Shown: positions 35,856 through 47,467 of the stretch, piece after piece
Layout of the letters: every line of letters begins with the position of its first letter
How positions within the stretch are numbered: position 1 is the stretch's first letter
Assembly: GCF_000785435.2 (NCBI RefSeq)
Contig: NZ_JTDB02000003.1
Coordinates: 248,001 to 312,000, forward strand
Origin: Paraburkholderia sacchari
GTDB lineage: Bacteria; Pseudomonadota; Gammaproteobacteria; Burkholderiales; Burkholderiaceae
DNA length: 64,000 nt
Reading direction: 5' to 3'
The notes under the pieces: generated by a model
The model's input: the letters and a program-made list of their open reading frames with translations, nothing else
The model's database searches: none
Told to the model about the DNA's origin: nothing
Position numbers and translations under genes: made by a program

Positions 35856-36109
35856 GTTGGTTCCTAATGTTTCGAGAGCTTCGGCCTGCCGACGCTGGGT
35901 CGAGCAGAACGACGCTCCTTGCCTGGATTTGAACTTGCGGAATGATTGCCCGAAAGCACAAAACGGTATTTGCCGGCATTGATCCACCTTGCCAGCCGCG
36001 TCTTTTGTGCCAAAGCGCAAAGAGGGCCTGATAAGCCTGATACACAGACCGCTCAACGCTTCCTTTCCAAGACGCGATTTTCGAGTGCCAGTGAAACTCG
36101 AAGCCGCGA

Positions 36110-36139
36110 ATTATAGCAATGAAATCATGGGCGTGGCAA
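36110..36139 (-). promoter_or_regulatory. rpsT promoter
   Basis: Minus strand TTGCCA (36134-36139), 18 nt, TATAAT (36110-36115). A start near 36103 gives a leader of about 248 nt before the ATG at 35855. Confidence 0.7.
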
Positions 36140-36205
36140 CGGTGCCGCACTCGGTATGTCGTCGCGTATCGGAAAGCGAATCGGTAACGGACTAGGCGGC
36201 GCCCG

Positions 36206-36211
36206 TATAAT
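36206..36211 (+). promoter_or_regulatory. -10 element of murJ, implying a leaderless mRNA
   Basis: TATAAT ends 9 nt before the murJ ATG at 36221. Transcription starting 6-7 nt downstream would begin at about 36218, and no Shine-Dalgarno is present in TAAGCGCCCC. Confidence 0.55.
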
Positions 36212-36220
36212 AAGCGCCCC

Positions 36221-37771
36221 ATGAATCTATTCCGAGCCCTGCTGACGGTCAGCGGCTTCACGCTGCTGTCGCGCGTGACCGGACTGGCCCGTGAAACGCT
36301 GATTGCCCGCGCATTCGGCGCGAGCCAGTACACCGACGCCTTCTACGTCGCGTTTCGCATTCCCAACCTGCTGCGCCGCATTTCGGCGGAAGGCGCGTTT
36401 TCGCAGGCCTTCGTGCCGATCCTCGCGGAGTTCAAGAGCCAGAAGGGACATGACGCCACCCGCGATCTCGTCGATGCCACTTCGACGGTGCTCGCGTGGG
36501 CGCTCGCCATTCTCTCGGTGCTGGGCATCGTCGGGGCGTCGTTTGTCGTGACCGTGGTGGCCACGGGCCTGAAGAACGACGGCCAGGCGTATCAGCTTGC
36601 CGTCACGATGACGCGCATCATGTTCCCGTACATCGTGTTCATCTCGCTCACGTCGCTCGCGTCCGGGGTGCTCAACACGTACAAGCAGTTCTCGCTGCCC
36701 GCGTTCGCGCCCGTGCTGCTCAACGTGGCGTTCATCGTGGCGGCGGTGGCGTTCGCGCCGCACATGAAGCAGCCGGTCTTCGCGCTCGCGTGGGCCGTGA
36801 TCGTCGGCGGCGTGCTGCAGTTCGTCGTGCAACTGCCGGGGCTGAAGAAGATCGACATGATGCCGCGCATCGGCCTCAATCCGCTCAAGGCGCTCGCGCA
36901 TCGCGGCGTCAAGCGCGTGCTCGCGAAAATGGTGCCGGCCATGTTCGCAGTGTCGGTCGCGCAGATCAGCCTCATCATTAATACGAACATTGCGTCGCGC
37001 CTGGGCGCCGGTGCGGTCTCGTGGATCAATTACGCCGACCGCCTGATGGAGTTCCCCACCGCGCTGCTGGGCGTGGCGCTCGGCACGATCCTGCTGCCGA
37101 GCCTGTCCAAAGCGCACGTCGACGCCGATCCGCACGAATATTCGGCGCTGCTCGACTGGGGCCTGCGCGTGACCTTCCTGCTCGCGGCGCCTTCGGCGGT
37201 TGCGCTGTTCTTCTTCTCCGAGCCGCTCACGGCCACGCTGTTCCATTACGGCAAGTTCGACGCTAATTCGGTCGTCATGACGGCCCGCGCGCTCACGGCT
37301 TATGGCGTGGGGCTCATCGGGCTCATTCTCATCAAGATCCTCGCGCCCGGTTTTTATGCGCGCCAGGACATCAAGACGCCCGTGAAGATCGGCGTGGGCG
37401 TGCTGGTCGCCACGCAGATCGGCAACTACCTCTTCGTGCCGATCTTCGCGCACGCGGGCCTCACGCTCTCGGTCGGGCTCGGCGCCTGCATCAACGCGCT
37501 GCTGCTGTTCATCGGCTTGCGCCGCCGCGGCATCTACATGCCGTCGCCGGGCTGGGTACGCTTCTTCGTGCAACTGCTCGGGGCATGCCTCGTGCTTTCC
37601 GGTGCAATGCATTGGTGTGCGATCAGCTACGACTGGATCGGCCTGCATGGCGAGCCGCTTGCGCGCATGGCGCTGCTCGCCGCCTGCCTCGTACTGTTCG
37701 CCACGCTATATTTCGGTATGCTTTGGTTGATGGGCTTCAAATACGCATACTTCAAGAGGCGCGCGAAGTGA
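36221..37771 (+). CDS. murJ: Lipid II flippase MurJ
   Basis: 516 residues with about 14 membrane helices. MurJ/MviN features: FTLLSRVTGLARETLIARAFGAS (6-28), AFYVAFRIPNLLRRISAEGAFSQAFVP with the essential Arg residues, and NYADRLMEFPTALLGVALGTILLPSLS. Inner-membrane transporter that moves lipid II to the periplasmic face for wall synthesis. Overlaps the downstream gene by 4 nt if that starts at GTG. Confidence 0.97.
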   Translation: MNLFRALLTVSGFTLLSRVTGLARETLIARAFGASQYTDAFYVAFRIPNLLRRISAEGAFSQAFVPILAEFKSQKGHDATRDLVDATSTVLAWALAILSVLGIVGASFVVTVVATGLKNDGQAYQLAVTMTRIMFPYIVFISLTSLASGVLNTYKQFSLPAFAPVLLNVAFIVAAVAFAPHMKQPVFALAWAVIVGGVLQFVVQLPGLKKIDMMPRIGLNPLKALAHRGVKRVLAKMVPAMFAVSVAQISLIINTNIASRLGAGAVSWINYADRLMEFPTALLGVALGTILLPSLSKAHVDADPHEYSALLDWGLRVTFLLAAPSAVALFFFSEPLTATLFHYGKFDANSVVMTARALTAYGVGLIGLILIKILAPGFYARQDIKTPVKIGVGVLVATQIGNYLFVPIFAHAGLTLSVGLGACINALLLFIGLRRRGIYMPSPGWVRFFVQLLGACLVLSGAMHWCAISYDWIGLHGEPLARMALLAACLVLFATLYFGMLWLMGFKYAYFKRRAK

Positions 37772-38616
37772 TCACGATGAATACGCGGGTGCTGGATTAC
37801 TTCAGCGCGCTCGTTGCCGACGACGACAGCCTGCCGCTCACCGAAACGGCTCTCGCCATCGCGCAGGACGCCTACCCCGATCTCGACGTGCAAGGCACGC
37901 TCGCCGAAATCGACGAGTTGGCGCTGCGCGTGAAAAAGCGCATGCCCGATGGCATCGACGTGCGCCAGCAGGTTACGTTTCTGAACCGTGTGTTCTTTCG
38001 CGAGATGGGCTTCGGCGCCAATCTCAACGACTTTTTCGATCCCGATAATAGTCATCTGAACGTCGTGCTCAAGCGCCGGCGGGGCATCCCCATTTCGCTC
38101 GCGGTGCTCTACCTGGAGATCGCGGGGCAGCTCGGACTGCCGGTGCAGGGCGTGTCGTTTCCGGGGCATTTCCTGCTGCGCGTCTCGCTGCCCGATGGCG
38201 ACGCCATGCTCGATCCCACCACCGGCCGCACGCTCACCGAATCCGACATGGTCGAGATGCTCGAGCCCTATGTGACGAGCGCGGGCGACTCTGTCGCGCG
38301 GGCGCTGCGCATGCTGCTCGAACCGGCCACGCGGCGCGAGATCGTAGCGCGCATGCTGCGCAACCTGAAGTCGGTGTATCTGCAGACCGAGCGTTGGGAA
38401 CGTCTGCTCGGCATTCAGCAGCGGCTCGTGATTCTGCTGCCGGAGAGCATCGAGGAGGTGCGCGATCGCGGCTTTGCGTATGCACGCCTTGATTACCTGC
38501 GGCCCGCGCTGGAGGATCTCGAGCATTATCTCGACGAGCGTCCCGACGCCGAGGACGCCACCGTGGTCGAGTCGCAATTGCAGGAACTGCGGCAGCGCAC
38601 GCTCGATAACGATTGA
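37768..38616 (+). CDS. SirB1 family protein (transglutaminase-like plus TPR)
   Basis: About 282 residues. The GTG at 37768 overlaps the murJ stop (GTGA) and has GAGG 8 nt upstream; an ATG at 37777 is the alternative. An N-terminal transglutaminase-like domain (NVVLKRRRGIPISLAVLYLEIAGQLGLPVQGVSFPGHFLLR in segments, about 95-150) is followed by TPR-like helices (LEDLEHYLDERPDAEDA). Often found near murJ in beta-proteobacteria. The exact role is unknown; the fold suggests a cytoplasmic scaffold or peptide-handling function. Confidence 0.88.
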   Translation: MITMNTRVLDYFSALVADDDSLPLTETALAIAQDAYPDLDVQGTLAEIDELALRVKKRMPDGIDVRQQVTFLNRVFFREMGFGANLNDFFDPDNSHLNVVLKRRRGIPISLAVLYLEIAGQLGLPVQGVSFPGHFLLRVSLPDGDAMLDPTTGRTLTESDMVEMLEPYVTSAGDSVARALRMLLEPATRREIVARMLRNLKSVYLQTERWERLLGIQQRLVILLPESIEEVRDRGFAYARLDYLRPALEDLEHYLDERPDAEDATVVESQLQELRQRTLDND

Positions 38617-38660
38617 GCGGCGCGCCGTGCTGGCGCGCCTCGTGTAAATTCCGCAAACAA

Positions 38661-38691
38661 AAAACCCGCGAATCTTTCGGTCGCGGGTTTT
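38661..38691. terminator. Bidirectional terminator between sirB1 and the SDR gene
   Basis: AAAACCCGCGA and TCGCGGGTTTT form a perfect 11-bp stem with a 9-nt loop, followed by T runs in both directions. Confidence 0.92.
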
Positions 38692-38713
38692 TTTACGCCG
38701 GATGCGCGCTTGC

Positions 38714-39472
38714 TTACTTCGGCTGCATGCGGATTGCGCCGTCGAGGCGGATCACCTCGCCGTTGAGCATCGGGTTCTCGACGATCTGCTTGACGAGCAT
38801 CGCGTACTCGTTGGGTTTGCCGAGTCGCGGCGGGAACGGCACCATGGCGCCGAGCGCATCCTGCACTTCCTTGGGCATGCCGAGCAGCATCGGCGTTTCG
38901 AACAGGCCCGGCGCGATCGTCATCACACGGATGCCGTTGCGCGAGAGGTCGCGCGCGATCGGCAGCGTCATCGCCACGACGCCGCCCTTGGAGGCCGCAT
39001 AGGCCGCCTGGCCAATCTGGCCGTCGTACGCGGCCACCGATGCAGTGTTGATGATCACGCCACGCTCGCCGCCCTCGTTGGGCGCGGTCTGCGCGATCGC
39101 GGCCGCCGCGAGGCGGATCATGTTGAAGGTGCCGATCAGATTGACCGAGATGGTCTTGCTGAATGCGTCGAGCGGGTGCGGGCCATCCTTGCCGACGGTC
39201 TTCACGGCGGGCGCGATGCCCGCGCAGTTCACGAGGCCGCGCAGCGTGCCGAGCGCGGTGGCGGCGGCCACGGCGCGCGCGCCGTCATCCTCGCTCGCAA
39301 CGTTGCACTTCACGAAGGTGCCGCCGAGTTCTTGCGCGAGCGCGTTGCCCGCTTCCTCGTTGAGGTCGGCGAGTACGACCTTGCCGCCTTCGGCCGCAAT
39401 GAGCCGTGCGCTGGCCGCGCCGAGGCCCGACGCGCCGCCGGTGATCAGAAATACGTTGTCGCGGATTTGCAT
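38714..39472 (-). CDS. Short-chain dehydrogenase, 3-hydroxyacyl-CoA dehydrogenase (type 2) like
   Basis: 252 residues. [22 protein letters not shown] (9-30), VNCAG, catalytic Ser/Tyr/Lys in [21 protein letters not shown]. The overall style ([49 protein letters not shown]) matches the HSD17B10/3-hydroxy-2-methylbutyryl-CoA dehydrogenase type, which oxidises short-chain hydroxyacyl-CoAs in isoleucine breakdown. Alone between two terminators; the substrate is not certain. Confidence 0.87.
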   Translation of the reverse strand: MQIRDNVFLITGGASGLGAASARLIAAEGGKVVLADLNEEAGNALAQELGGTFVKCNVASEDDGARAVAAATALGTLRGLVNCAGIAPAVKTVGKDGPHPLDAFSKTISVNLIGTFNMIRLAAAAIAQTAPNEGGERGVIINTASVAAYDGQIGQAAYAASKGGVVAMTLPIARDLSRNGIRVMTIAPGLFETPMLLGMPKEVQDALGAMVPFPPRLGKPNEYAMLVKQIVENPMLNGEVIRLDGAIRMQPK

Positions 39473-39636
39473 CTGTCTTCCTCCTTGCTGCTCGATGGGT
39501 AATTTCTTGCGGCGTGACCCCGCGACGGGTCAGCCCGCGACTCATCGGCTAAGAGGAGCAGAGGAACGATGACCGGCCGAACGGGGAGGCCGGCGTTCAC
39601 GCCGGGGATCGCCCGGCGCGGCCGGCAAAAGACGTC

Positions 39637-41284
<1,648 letters not shown>

Positions 41285-41286
41285 GC

Positions 41287-41499
41287 TCAGGCGCTGGTCG
41301 AGCCGGAGGGGCCGGCCGGATCGACTAGCGTGCCTTCGACGGTCTGGCGCGCCTCGTCGGCGAGCATGACGGGAATGCCGTCGCGAATCGGGTAGGCGAG
41401 CTTGTCGGCGTTGCAGATCAATTCCTGCGCGGCGCGGTCGTAACTGAGCGGGCCCTTGCAGATCGGGCAGACCAGGATTTCAAGCAGACGGGCGTCCAC
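41287..41499 (-). CDS. Trm112/YcaR family small protein
   Basis: 70 residues from the GTG at 41499, which fits the conserved start ([17 protein letters not shown]); the frame is open further. A Cys pair CPIC plus ICNADK gives three of the four expected Cys. Between lpxK and kdsB as in many proteobacteria (ycaR). It overlaps the end of lpxK by 20 nt. Family members bind zinc and activate methyltransferases in other organisms; the role here is unknown. Confidence 0.92.
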   Translation of the reverse strand: MDARLLEILVCPICKGPLSYDRAAQELICNADKLAYPIRDGIPVMLADEARQTVEGTLVDPAGPSGSTSA

Positions 41500-42544
41500 G
41501 GAGTTTCTCCACAACCAGAGTAATGAGGCGATGATCGAGCGCGGCTTCAACGGGGACGACCCAGATGCGCGCGTCGTTCCAGGCCGCCAATTTTACGGCA
41601 TCTTTTTCGGTGACCAGGATGGCGTCGGCCGCGACTTCGCTAAACGGGTTCGTCGCGTAGTTGAAATGGTCGGGCAGCGCCAGCGTTTGCGGCGCGAGGC
41701 CCGCCGCGCGCAGGGTCGCGAAAAAACGCTCCGGCGAACCGATGCCCGCGGCCGCCACGATGCGCTGTGGCGGTTGGCTGGGCGCGCCGCTCGCTGCGCC
41801 CGGCGCCGCGAATTGCGTGAGCGGCCGGCGCAGGGCGGGATTCGCGAGATGCCAGGCCTCGCCGGGTTCGAGCTTGAGCGCGAAGGTGTTCGGCCAGTCG
41901 GGCAGCGCGCGCTCGAACGGATTGTTGACGAGCGTGGCGTCGCGCCGCCGCGAGAGCGGCTCGCGCAGCGGCCCGGCGGGCAGCAGAAAGCCGTTGCCGC
42001 CCAGTCGGTGATCGAAGACCACCAGTTCGACGTCGCGCGCGAGACGGTAGTGCTGCAGGCCGTCGTCGCTCACGATTACGTCGACGTCGCGGTGCGCCGC
42101 GCACAGTGCCTGCGCCGCCGCGACGCGGTCGGGCGAGACCCAGACCGGCACGCCGGTGCGGCGCGCGATCAGCAGCGGTTCGTCTCCGCAGGCGCGGGCG
42201 GGTGTGTCGGCCGTAACCGGCGTGGGGCGCGGCACTTTCGCGCCGTAGCCGCGCGAAACGACGCCGGGCGTGAAGCCGGCGGCGCGCAGCGCCTCGACGA
42301 GCGCGATCACTGTGGGTGTCTTGCCGGTGCCGCCCACGGTCACGTTCCCGACCACCACGACCGGCGCCCCCACGCGCACCGATTTGAGCCAGCCGGCCGC
42401 ATAGGCCGCGCGGCGCGCGCCGCTCACGGCAGCGAACACAGCGGAAAGCGGCGCGAGCGCCCAGGCGAGCGCGCCGCGCTGCTGCCACTCGCGCGCGAGG
42501 CCCGCTTCGGCGCGCGCCTTGAGATCGGCAACGGGACCGCTCAT
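41480..42544 (-). CDS. lpxK: Tetraacyldisaccharide 4'-kinase
   Basis: 354 residues from the ATG at 42544. Walker A in [21 protein letters not shown] (near 60-80), [44 protein letters not shown]. It phosphorylates the lipid A disaccharide at the inner membrane. An N-terminal hydrophobic helix is present ([22 protein letters not shown]). First gene of the lpxK-Trm112-kdsB set. Confidence 0.95.
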   Translation of the reverse strand: MSGPVADLKARAEAGLAREWQQRGALAWALAPLSAVFAAVSGARRAAYAAGWLKSVRVGAPVVVVGNVTVGGTGKTPTVIALVEALRAAGFTPGVVSRGYGAKVPRPTPVTADTPARACGDEPLLIARRTGVPVWVSPDRVAAAQALCAAHRDVDVIVSDDGLQHYRLARDVELVVFDHRLGGNGFLLPAGPLREPLSRRRDATLVNNPFERALPDWPNTFALKLEPGEAWHLANPALRRPLTQFAAPGAASGAPSQPPQRIVAAAGIGSPERFFATLRAAGLAPQTLALPDHFNYATNPFSEVAADAILVTEKDAVKLAAWNDARIWVVPVEAALDHRLITLVVEKLRGRPSA

Positions 42545-43165
42545 CGGCGTGTGCGGCAGGCGGGCCTTGCGTACGAAAGGTACGAAAGGCACCGGAGGCT
42601 GACGGGCAGAACGGACATCGGAGCGGTTCTCCAGTTCGAAGCGGGCGTTGGAGCCAAGGGCAAAAAGCGCCGCGGGGAAAGCAAGGACGGCTCGCTGTCG
42701 TGTCCGCTGTCGCGTTATATCGCGTCGCGAAAGAGCCGTCGTGAACCCGGCACTCTAGCGCGGGTGTGCGGCGGGCGGCAAGACGCGCGGCCACGCGATG
42801 GCGTGATTCCAGAGGCGCCGGCACCGCTTGCCGATGCGTAGCGGGTCTGTGGATAACTTTGTGGAAAAGCAAGGTGCGGTTGGCCGCAAAAGCCCGCTCG
42901 TAGCCCATCCTTTCGGTGTAACTCTTTGTTATCGAGATAAAAAATGTATGTAAATCAATGGGATGGCGTACTTTTTCAGCGTTTTTTTACGTATTTGTGG
43001 CAACTATGTCACATGACGGAGTCGATGTGGACACCTCGCAGCCCTTGTTTAATGGGAGCGCTTCCCGCTGGACTGCCGTACCCCGAACGTCTATCGTCTG
43101 TCCGGGCTATTTTCCGGGTTGTTTCCGACCTTGCTTTCAACCCACTGTTCATTCACGTCCTGCTC
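42545..43165. other. 621-bp divergent region between lpxK and xseA
   Basis: No supported gene. The stretch 42916-42960 is markedly AT-rich (ATAAAAAATGTATG) within otherwise GC-rich sequence, and probably holds a promoter for xseA. No clear operator or terminator is seen. Confidence 0.35.
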
Positions 43166-44536
43166 ATGAATTCCGACCGCTTTTCTTCCGCGCCCGGCGG
43201 CGATGTCGTCGTTCCGGTTTCGGCACTCAACCGCGCGATCGCTTCCATGCTCGAACGTTCGTTCCCGCTCACGTGGATTTCGGGCGAAGTCTCGAACTTC
43301 ACGCGCGCCGCGAGCGGGCACTGGTATTTCTCGATCAAGGACGCGCAGGCGCAAATGCGCTGTGTGATGTTTCGCGGCCGCGCGCAATACGCCGAGTTCA
43401 CGCCGCGTGAGGGCGACCGCATCGAGGTGCGCGCGCTCGTGACGATGTACGAGCCGCGCGGCGAGGTGCAACTGAACGTGGAGGCGATCCGGCGCACGGG
43501 GCAGGGGCGTCTTTTCGAGGCGTTCTTGCGCCTGAAGGCGCAACTGGAGGCCGAAGGGCTGTTCGACGCCGGGCGCAAGCGCACATTGCCCACGCATCCG
43601 CGCGCGATTGGCGTGATTACGTCGATGCAGGCGGCCGCGCTGCGCGACGTGCTCACGACGCTTGCGCGCCGCGCGCCGCACGTTCCCGTGATCGTCTATC
43701 CGGCGCCGGTGCAGGGTGCGGGATCGGCGGAAAAACTCACGGCCATGCTCGACGCCGCGAATGCGCGTGCGGAAGTGGACGTGATCGTGCTGTGCCGGGG
43801 CGGCGGCTCGATCGAGGACCTCTGGTCGTTCAACGACGAGACGCTCGCGCGCGCGATTGCGGCGAGCGCGATTCCCGTGGTGAGCGGCGTGGGCCATGAA
43901 ACCGATTTCACGATCGCCGATTTCGCCGCCGACGTGCGCGCGCCCACGCCCACCGCCGCAGCCGAACTCGTGAGCCCGCAGCGCGCGCTGCTGCTGCGCG
44001 AGCTGGACCAGCGCCATGCCGCGCTCGCGCGTGGCTTCGGCCGCCTGATGGAGCGCCGCGCGCAGCAGCTCGACTGGCTTGCGCGCCGCCTCGTTTCGCC
44101 GGGCGAGCGGCTCGCGCAGCAGCGCACGCATCTGCGCCAGCTGGCGATCCGGCTTGCTTCGGCGGGCGCGCGCACGGCGGCGCAGGCGCGCGCCCAATTC
44201 AACATCGCGCAGATGCGCTGGCGGCGCATGCGCCCCGACGCTTCGGCGCAGCGCGTACAGGTGGAGTCGCTCGCGCGCCGTCTCGACAGCGCGTTCGCGC
44301 GCGGGCGCGAGCGCGAAACGGTGCGCGTGGCGGGGCTCGCGGCGCGCCTCGAAGTGCTGAGTCCGCAGCGCACCTTCGAGCGCGGCTACGCGGCGCTGCT
44401 CGATGCGCAAAGCGGCGCGGCCGTGCGCTCCCCGAGTGCGCTCAAGCCGGGCAAGCGCCTGACCGTGCATCTCGCGCAGGGCAGCGCCGATGTTGCGCTC
44501 GCCGACGTGCAGCCACGCCTTGCCGAAGACTTTTGA
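43166..44536 (+). CDS. xseA: Exodeoxyribonuclease VII large subunit
   Basis: 456 residues from the ATG at 43166; the longer open frame upstream is unlike XseA. N-terminal OB-fold ([27 protein letters not shown]), then the catalytic domain ([33 protein letters not shown]-type [47 protein letters not shown]) and a long coiled coil. Together with XseB degrades single-stranded DNA. xseB is not adjacent. Confidence 0.96.
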   Translation: MNSDRFSSAPGGDVVVPVSALNRAIASMLERSFPLTWISGEVSNFTRAASGHWYFSIKDAQAQMRCVMFRGRAQYAEFTPREGDRIEVRALVTMYEPRGEVQLNVEAIRRTGQGRLFEAFLRLKAQLEAEGLFDAGRKRTLPTHPRAIGVITSMQAAALRDVLTTLARRAPHVPVIVYPAPVQGAGSAEKLTAMLDAANARAEVDVIVLCRGGGSIEDLWSFNDETLARAIAASAIPVVSGVGHETDFTIADFAADVRAPTPTAAAELVSPQRALLLRELDQRHAALARGFGRLMERRAQQLDWLARRLVSPGERLAQQRTHLRQLAIRLASAGARTAAQARAQFNIAQMRWRRMRPDASAQRVQVESLARRLDSAFARGRERETVRVAGLAARLEVLSPQRTFERGYAALLDAQSGAAVRSPSALKPGKRLTVHLAQGSADVALADVQPRLAEDF

Positions 44537-44698
44537 TGCGGGCGCGGCGTTTGCTGGAATGCGGAGGGGATCGTCATATGAAAGCCATATGAGCGCCGCG
44601 CAATCGCATCACAATCGACGCGAAAGCAGCGCGAAATCACCATGAAATCCCCGCGCAAAAGCACTGCGTGACCGATGATCGGCATAATGTCCGCGCGT

Positions 44699-44727
44699 TT
44701 GCGGGGTTATTCCAACTCGCCTACAAT
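44699..44727 (+). promoter_or_regulatory. sodB promoter
   Basis: TTGCGG (44699-44704), 17 nt, TACAAT (44722-44727), about 75 nt upstream of the sodB ATG. Spacing is ideal for a sigma-70 promoter. Confidence 0.65.
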
Positions 44728-44800
44728 CGGGTGCTCCATGCCGGCGAATTTGTAGAACTCCACGCAGAACTCCCCCATAACACGACGAAGGAACCGCATC

Positions 44801-45379
44801 ATGTCATTTACGCTCCCGCCGCTGCCGTTCGCGAAGAACGCTCTTGCTCCGACCATGTCGGAAGAAACGCTCGAGTTCCACTACGGCAAGCACCACCAGG
44901 CCTACGTCACGAATCTGAACAACCTGATTCCGGGCACCGAGTTCGAAAACCTCTCGCTCGAAGAGATCGTCAAGAAGTCGTCGGGTGGCGTGTTCAACAA
45001 CGCGGCCCAGATCTGGAATCACACGTTCTTCTGGAACAGCCTCTCGCCGCAAGGCGGCGGCGCTCCGTCGGGCGCGCTCGGCGACGCGATCAACGCGAAG
45101 TGGGGCTCCTTCGACGCGTTCAAGGAAGCCTTCACGAAGGCTGCAGTCGGCAACTTCGGCTCGGGCTGGACGTGGCTCGTGAAGAAGGCGGACGGCTCGC
45201 TCGACATCGTCTCGACCAGCAACGCCGCCACGCCGCTCACGACCGACGCCAAGCCGCTCCTCACGATCGACGTGTGGGAGCATGCTTACTACATCGACTA
45301 CCGCAACGCGCGTCCGAAGTTCGTCGAAGCGTTCTGGAACATCGCAAACTGGGAATTCGCTGCGAAGAACTTCGCGTAA
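44801..45379 (+). CDS. sodB: Superoxide dismutase, Fe type
   Basis: 192 residues. Metal ligands: His27 in [13 protein letters not shown], His in [12 protein letters not shown], Asp and His in [14 protein letters not shown]. The Gln in AAQIWN-like position and the [11 protein letters not shown] loop fit the iron enzyme more than the manganese one. Cytoplasmic defence against superoxide. Own promoter and terminator, so monocistronic. Confidence 0.97.
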   Translation: MSFTLPPLPFAKNALAPTMSEETLEFHYGKHHQAYVTNLNNLIPGTEFENLSLEEIVKKSSGGVFNNAAQIWNHTFFWNSLSPQGGGAPSGALGDAINAKWGSFDAFKEAFTKAAVGNFGSGWTWLVKKADGSLDIVSTSNAATPLTTDAKPLLTIDVWEHAYYIDYRNARPKFVEAFWNIANWEFAAKNFA

Positions 45380-45434
45380 AGCGCAGTCGGCCCAGTTTCA
45401 CATCTGCGCCGTTCGGTTCGAATGGCGCGGGAAG

Positions 45435-45464
45435 AAGCCCTCGATGCAAGTCGAGGGCTTTTTT
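45435..45464 (+). terminator. sodB terminator
   Basis: AAGCCCTCGA-TGCAAG-TCGAGGGCTT then T-run, 56 nt after the sodB stop. Confidence 0.92.
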
Positions 45465-45531
45465 GTTTGGTGCGCAGGCACGAGCGCCGAAGCGAGGGCC
45501 AGGGTCGCGTGAGCAGCCCCTACCGCAGCCC

Positions 45532-46158
45532 CTACCGCAGCACCGCATCGCCGCGCGACGTGAGCACGCGGTCGATCAACCCATAATCGGCCGCCGCCTC
45601 CGCCGACATGAAGTGATCGCGGTCGGTGTCGCGCGCGATTTGCGCGATGTCGCGGTCCGTGTGCGCGGCGAGCATCGTGTTCAGGCGCTCGCGCAGATAG
45701 AGCACCTCGCGCGCCTGAAGCTCGACATCGGCGGCGGTGCCCTGGCTGCCGCCCGAGGGCTGATGGATCATGATGCGTGCGTTCGGGAGTGCGAAGCGTT
45801 TTCCTGGCGCGCCTGCGGCCAGCAGAAACGAGCCCATGCTCGCTGCGAAGCCGGTGCATAGCGTGCAGACGTCGGGCTTCACGAACTGCATCGTGTCGTG
45901 GATCGCGAGGCCGTCGTATACGGAACCGCCCGGCGAGTTGATGTAGAGGCTGATGTCCTTCTCCGGGTTCTCGGCTTCGAGAAACAGCAACTGCGCGACG
46001 ACGACACTCGCCGTTTGCTCGGTCACCGGTCCGACCAGGAACACGATGCGCTCGCGCAAGAGGCGCGAGTAGATGTCGTAGGCGCGCTCGCCGCGCCCCG
46101 AGATTTCGATGACGGTCGGCACGAGATTGAGCGCGCGCGGCGCGATGGCGGGATGCAT
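45532..46158 (-). CDS. clpP: ClpP-type protease subunit, stand-alone paralogue
   Basis: 208 residues from the ATG at 46158. Full catalytic triad: Ser107 in [11 protein letters not shown], His132 in [11 protein letters not shown], Asp181 in [13 protein letters not shown]. Head-domain motif [19 protein letters not shown] is present. Self-compartmentalised serine protease. The usual tig-clpP-clpX order is absent, so this is probably a second ClpP encoded apart from the main one. It is divergent from an ECF sigma factor gene across 197 bp. Confidence 0.93.
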   Translation of the reverse strand: MHPAIAPRALNLVPTVIEISGRGERAYDIYSRLLRERIVFLVGPVTEQTASVVVAQLLFLEAENPEKDISLYINSPGGSVYDGLAIHDTMQFVKPDVCTLCTGFAASMGSFLLAAGAPGKRFALPNARIMIHQPSGGSQGTAADVELQAREVLYLRERLNTMLAAHTDRDIAQIARDTDRDHFMSAEAAADYGLIDRVLTSRGDAVLR

Positions 46159-46355
46159 GAAATTCCTCGCATTCGGATAAGTCGGTGGAAGGGAGTGGCG
46201 CGGTTCTCTCCCGAAGACGCCCGGCGCGCGTGGCGTGTGACGAAAATTTTTTTGCGCGAGACTGTCACATCGGCGCGCTCGCGGTCGTCTAGCGGGCGTG
46301 GGCGCACGTAGCGCGGGCGACGCAGTGCGTGGCGGTGCACAAAGGAGCGAAGCGA

Positions 46356-47444
46356 ATGACCCAGGTGATCGACGAAGTTGGTGTGCGAGATCTGCGCGAT
46401 GCGCGCGAGAGCCCTCGGGGCGAGGTAGAGTTCGACGCGCCGTCCGGCATGCAAGGCGGCGCATGGAGTGAAGGCCGCCGTGCAGCCGTCTTCGACCAGG
46501 AGCGCGCACGGCTGCTGGCGTTGGCCATGCGCGTGCTGGGCGGCCGCGCCGAGGCGGAAGACGTCGTGCAGGACGCGTGGTTTCGTTGGCGCGAGGCCGA
46601 TGCCGAGGCGGTGCGCGTGCCGCAAGCGTGGCTCGCGACGGCCACGGTGCGCCTCGCGATCGACCGGCTGCGCAAGCAGCACCGTGAGCGCGCGGGCGAG
46701 CGCGAAGCGCCCGGCACCGCGCCGTGGCTCGACGATGTCGCGCCTTCGGCGGAGGAAGCGGGCCTGCGCGCCGCGCGTCTCGCGGATGGACTGCTGATGC
46801 TGCTGGAGCGGCTCGGGCCGCTGGAGCAGGCCGTTTTTGTGCTGCGCGAGGCGTTCGACTGCGACTATGCCGAGATCGCCGCGCTCACGGGCTGCACGCC
46901 CGTGCATTGCCGCCAGATCGTGCGCCGCGCGCGGGTGCGGCTGGTGCGCGAGCGGGCGGCGAGGCCCATGACGCCTGCCGACGCCGCGCAGCACGCGCTC
47001 GCCGTCGAGCGGCTGCGCGAGGTGCTCCGCGCGCAGGACCGCGTGGGCTTGATGGATTTGCTGGGCGTGACCGCGACGGCGCTGGCGGCGGCGAGCACGA
47101 CGATGGGCGCGGCGGCGAGCGCGACGATGAACACCACGGCAAGCGTTTTGGAGCCGCGTGCCGGAACCGGCGTAGAGGCCGAAATCGCGGACACGCCACT
47201 ACGCGGCCTGCGGGCCGAGGCGCTTGCGCTCGACGGCGAGCCGGGCGTCGTGCTGGTGACGGAGGACGGCGAATTGGCCGCGTGGCTGCACATCGGCGTG
47301 GCCGACGATGGGCGCACCGCACCCGTGGTCTGCGTGGCCGCGACAGCGGGCGGGCGCGCCTTGCGGGCCGCCAACCGCGCGTTCGGAGGGGCGGCGGTGC
47401 GCGCGCTGCTCGCAGGCATCGCGCGATCGCTCGCGCCGGCCTGA
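46356..47444 (+). CDS. ECF sigma factor with C-terminal extension (ECF41/SigJ-like)
   Basis: 362 residues; AAAGGAG about 8 nt before the ATG at 46356. Sigma-2 region (about 45-115; [25 protein letters not shown]), sigma-4 region (about 150-205; [24 protein letters not shown]) and a long C-terminal part that ends in a SnoaL-like stretch ([19 protein letters not shown]). In ECF41 sigma factors this tail controls activity. The usual DGGGK motif is not visible; an Ala/Thr/Met-rich stretch ([17 protein letters not shown]) lies there. No carboxymuconolactone-decarboxylase-like partner gene is adjacent. The target promoter is unknown. Confidence 0.85.
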   Translation: MTQVIDEVGVRDLRDARESPRGEVEFDAPSGMQGGAWSEGRRAAVFDQERARLLALAMRVLGGRAEAEDVVQDAWFRWREADAEAVRVPQAWLATATVRLAIDRLRKQHRERAGEREAPGTAPWLDDVAPSAEEAGLRAARLADGLLMLLERLGPLEQAVFVLREAFDCDYAEIAALTGCTPVHCRQIVRRARVRLVRERAARPMTPADAAQHALAVERLREVLRAQDRVGLMDLLGVTATALAAASTTMGAAASATMNTTASVLEPRAGTGVEAEIADTPLRGLRAEALALDGEPGVVLVTEDGELAAWLHIGVADDGRTAPVVCVAATAGGRALRAANRAFGGAAVRALLAGIARSLAPA

Positions 47445-47467
47445 GTACGCAGGATCAGGGTGCAGGA

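Noticed and set aside
36227..37648. 473-codon minus-strand frame over murJ
   Set aside because: Composition (Arg, His, Glu, Asp repeats) is that of the reverse complement of membrane-helix codons.
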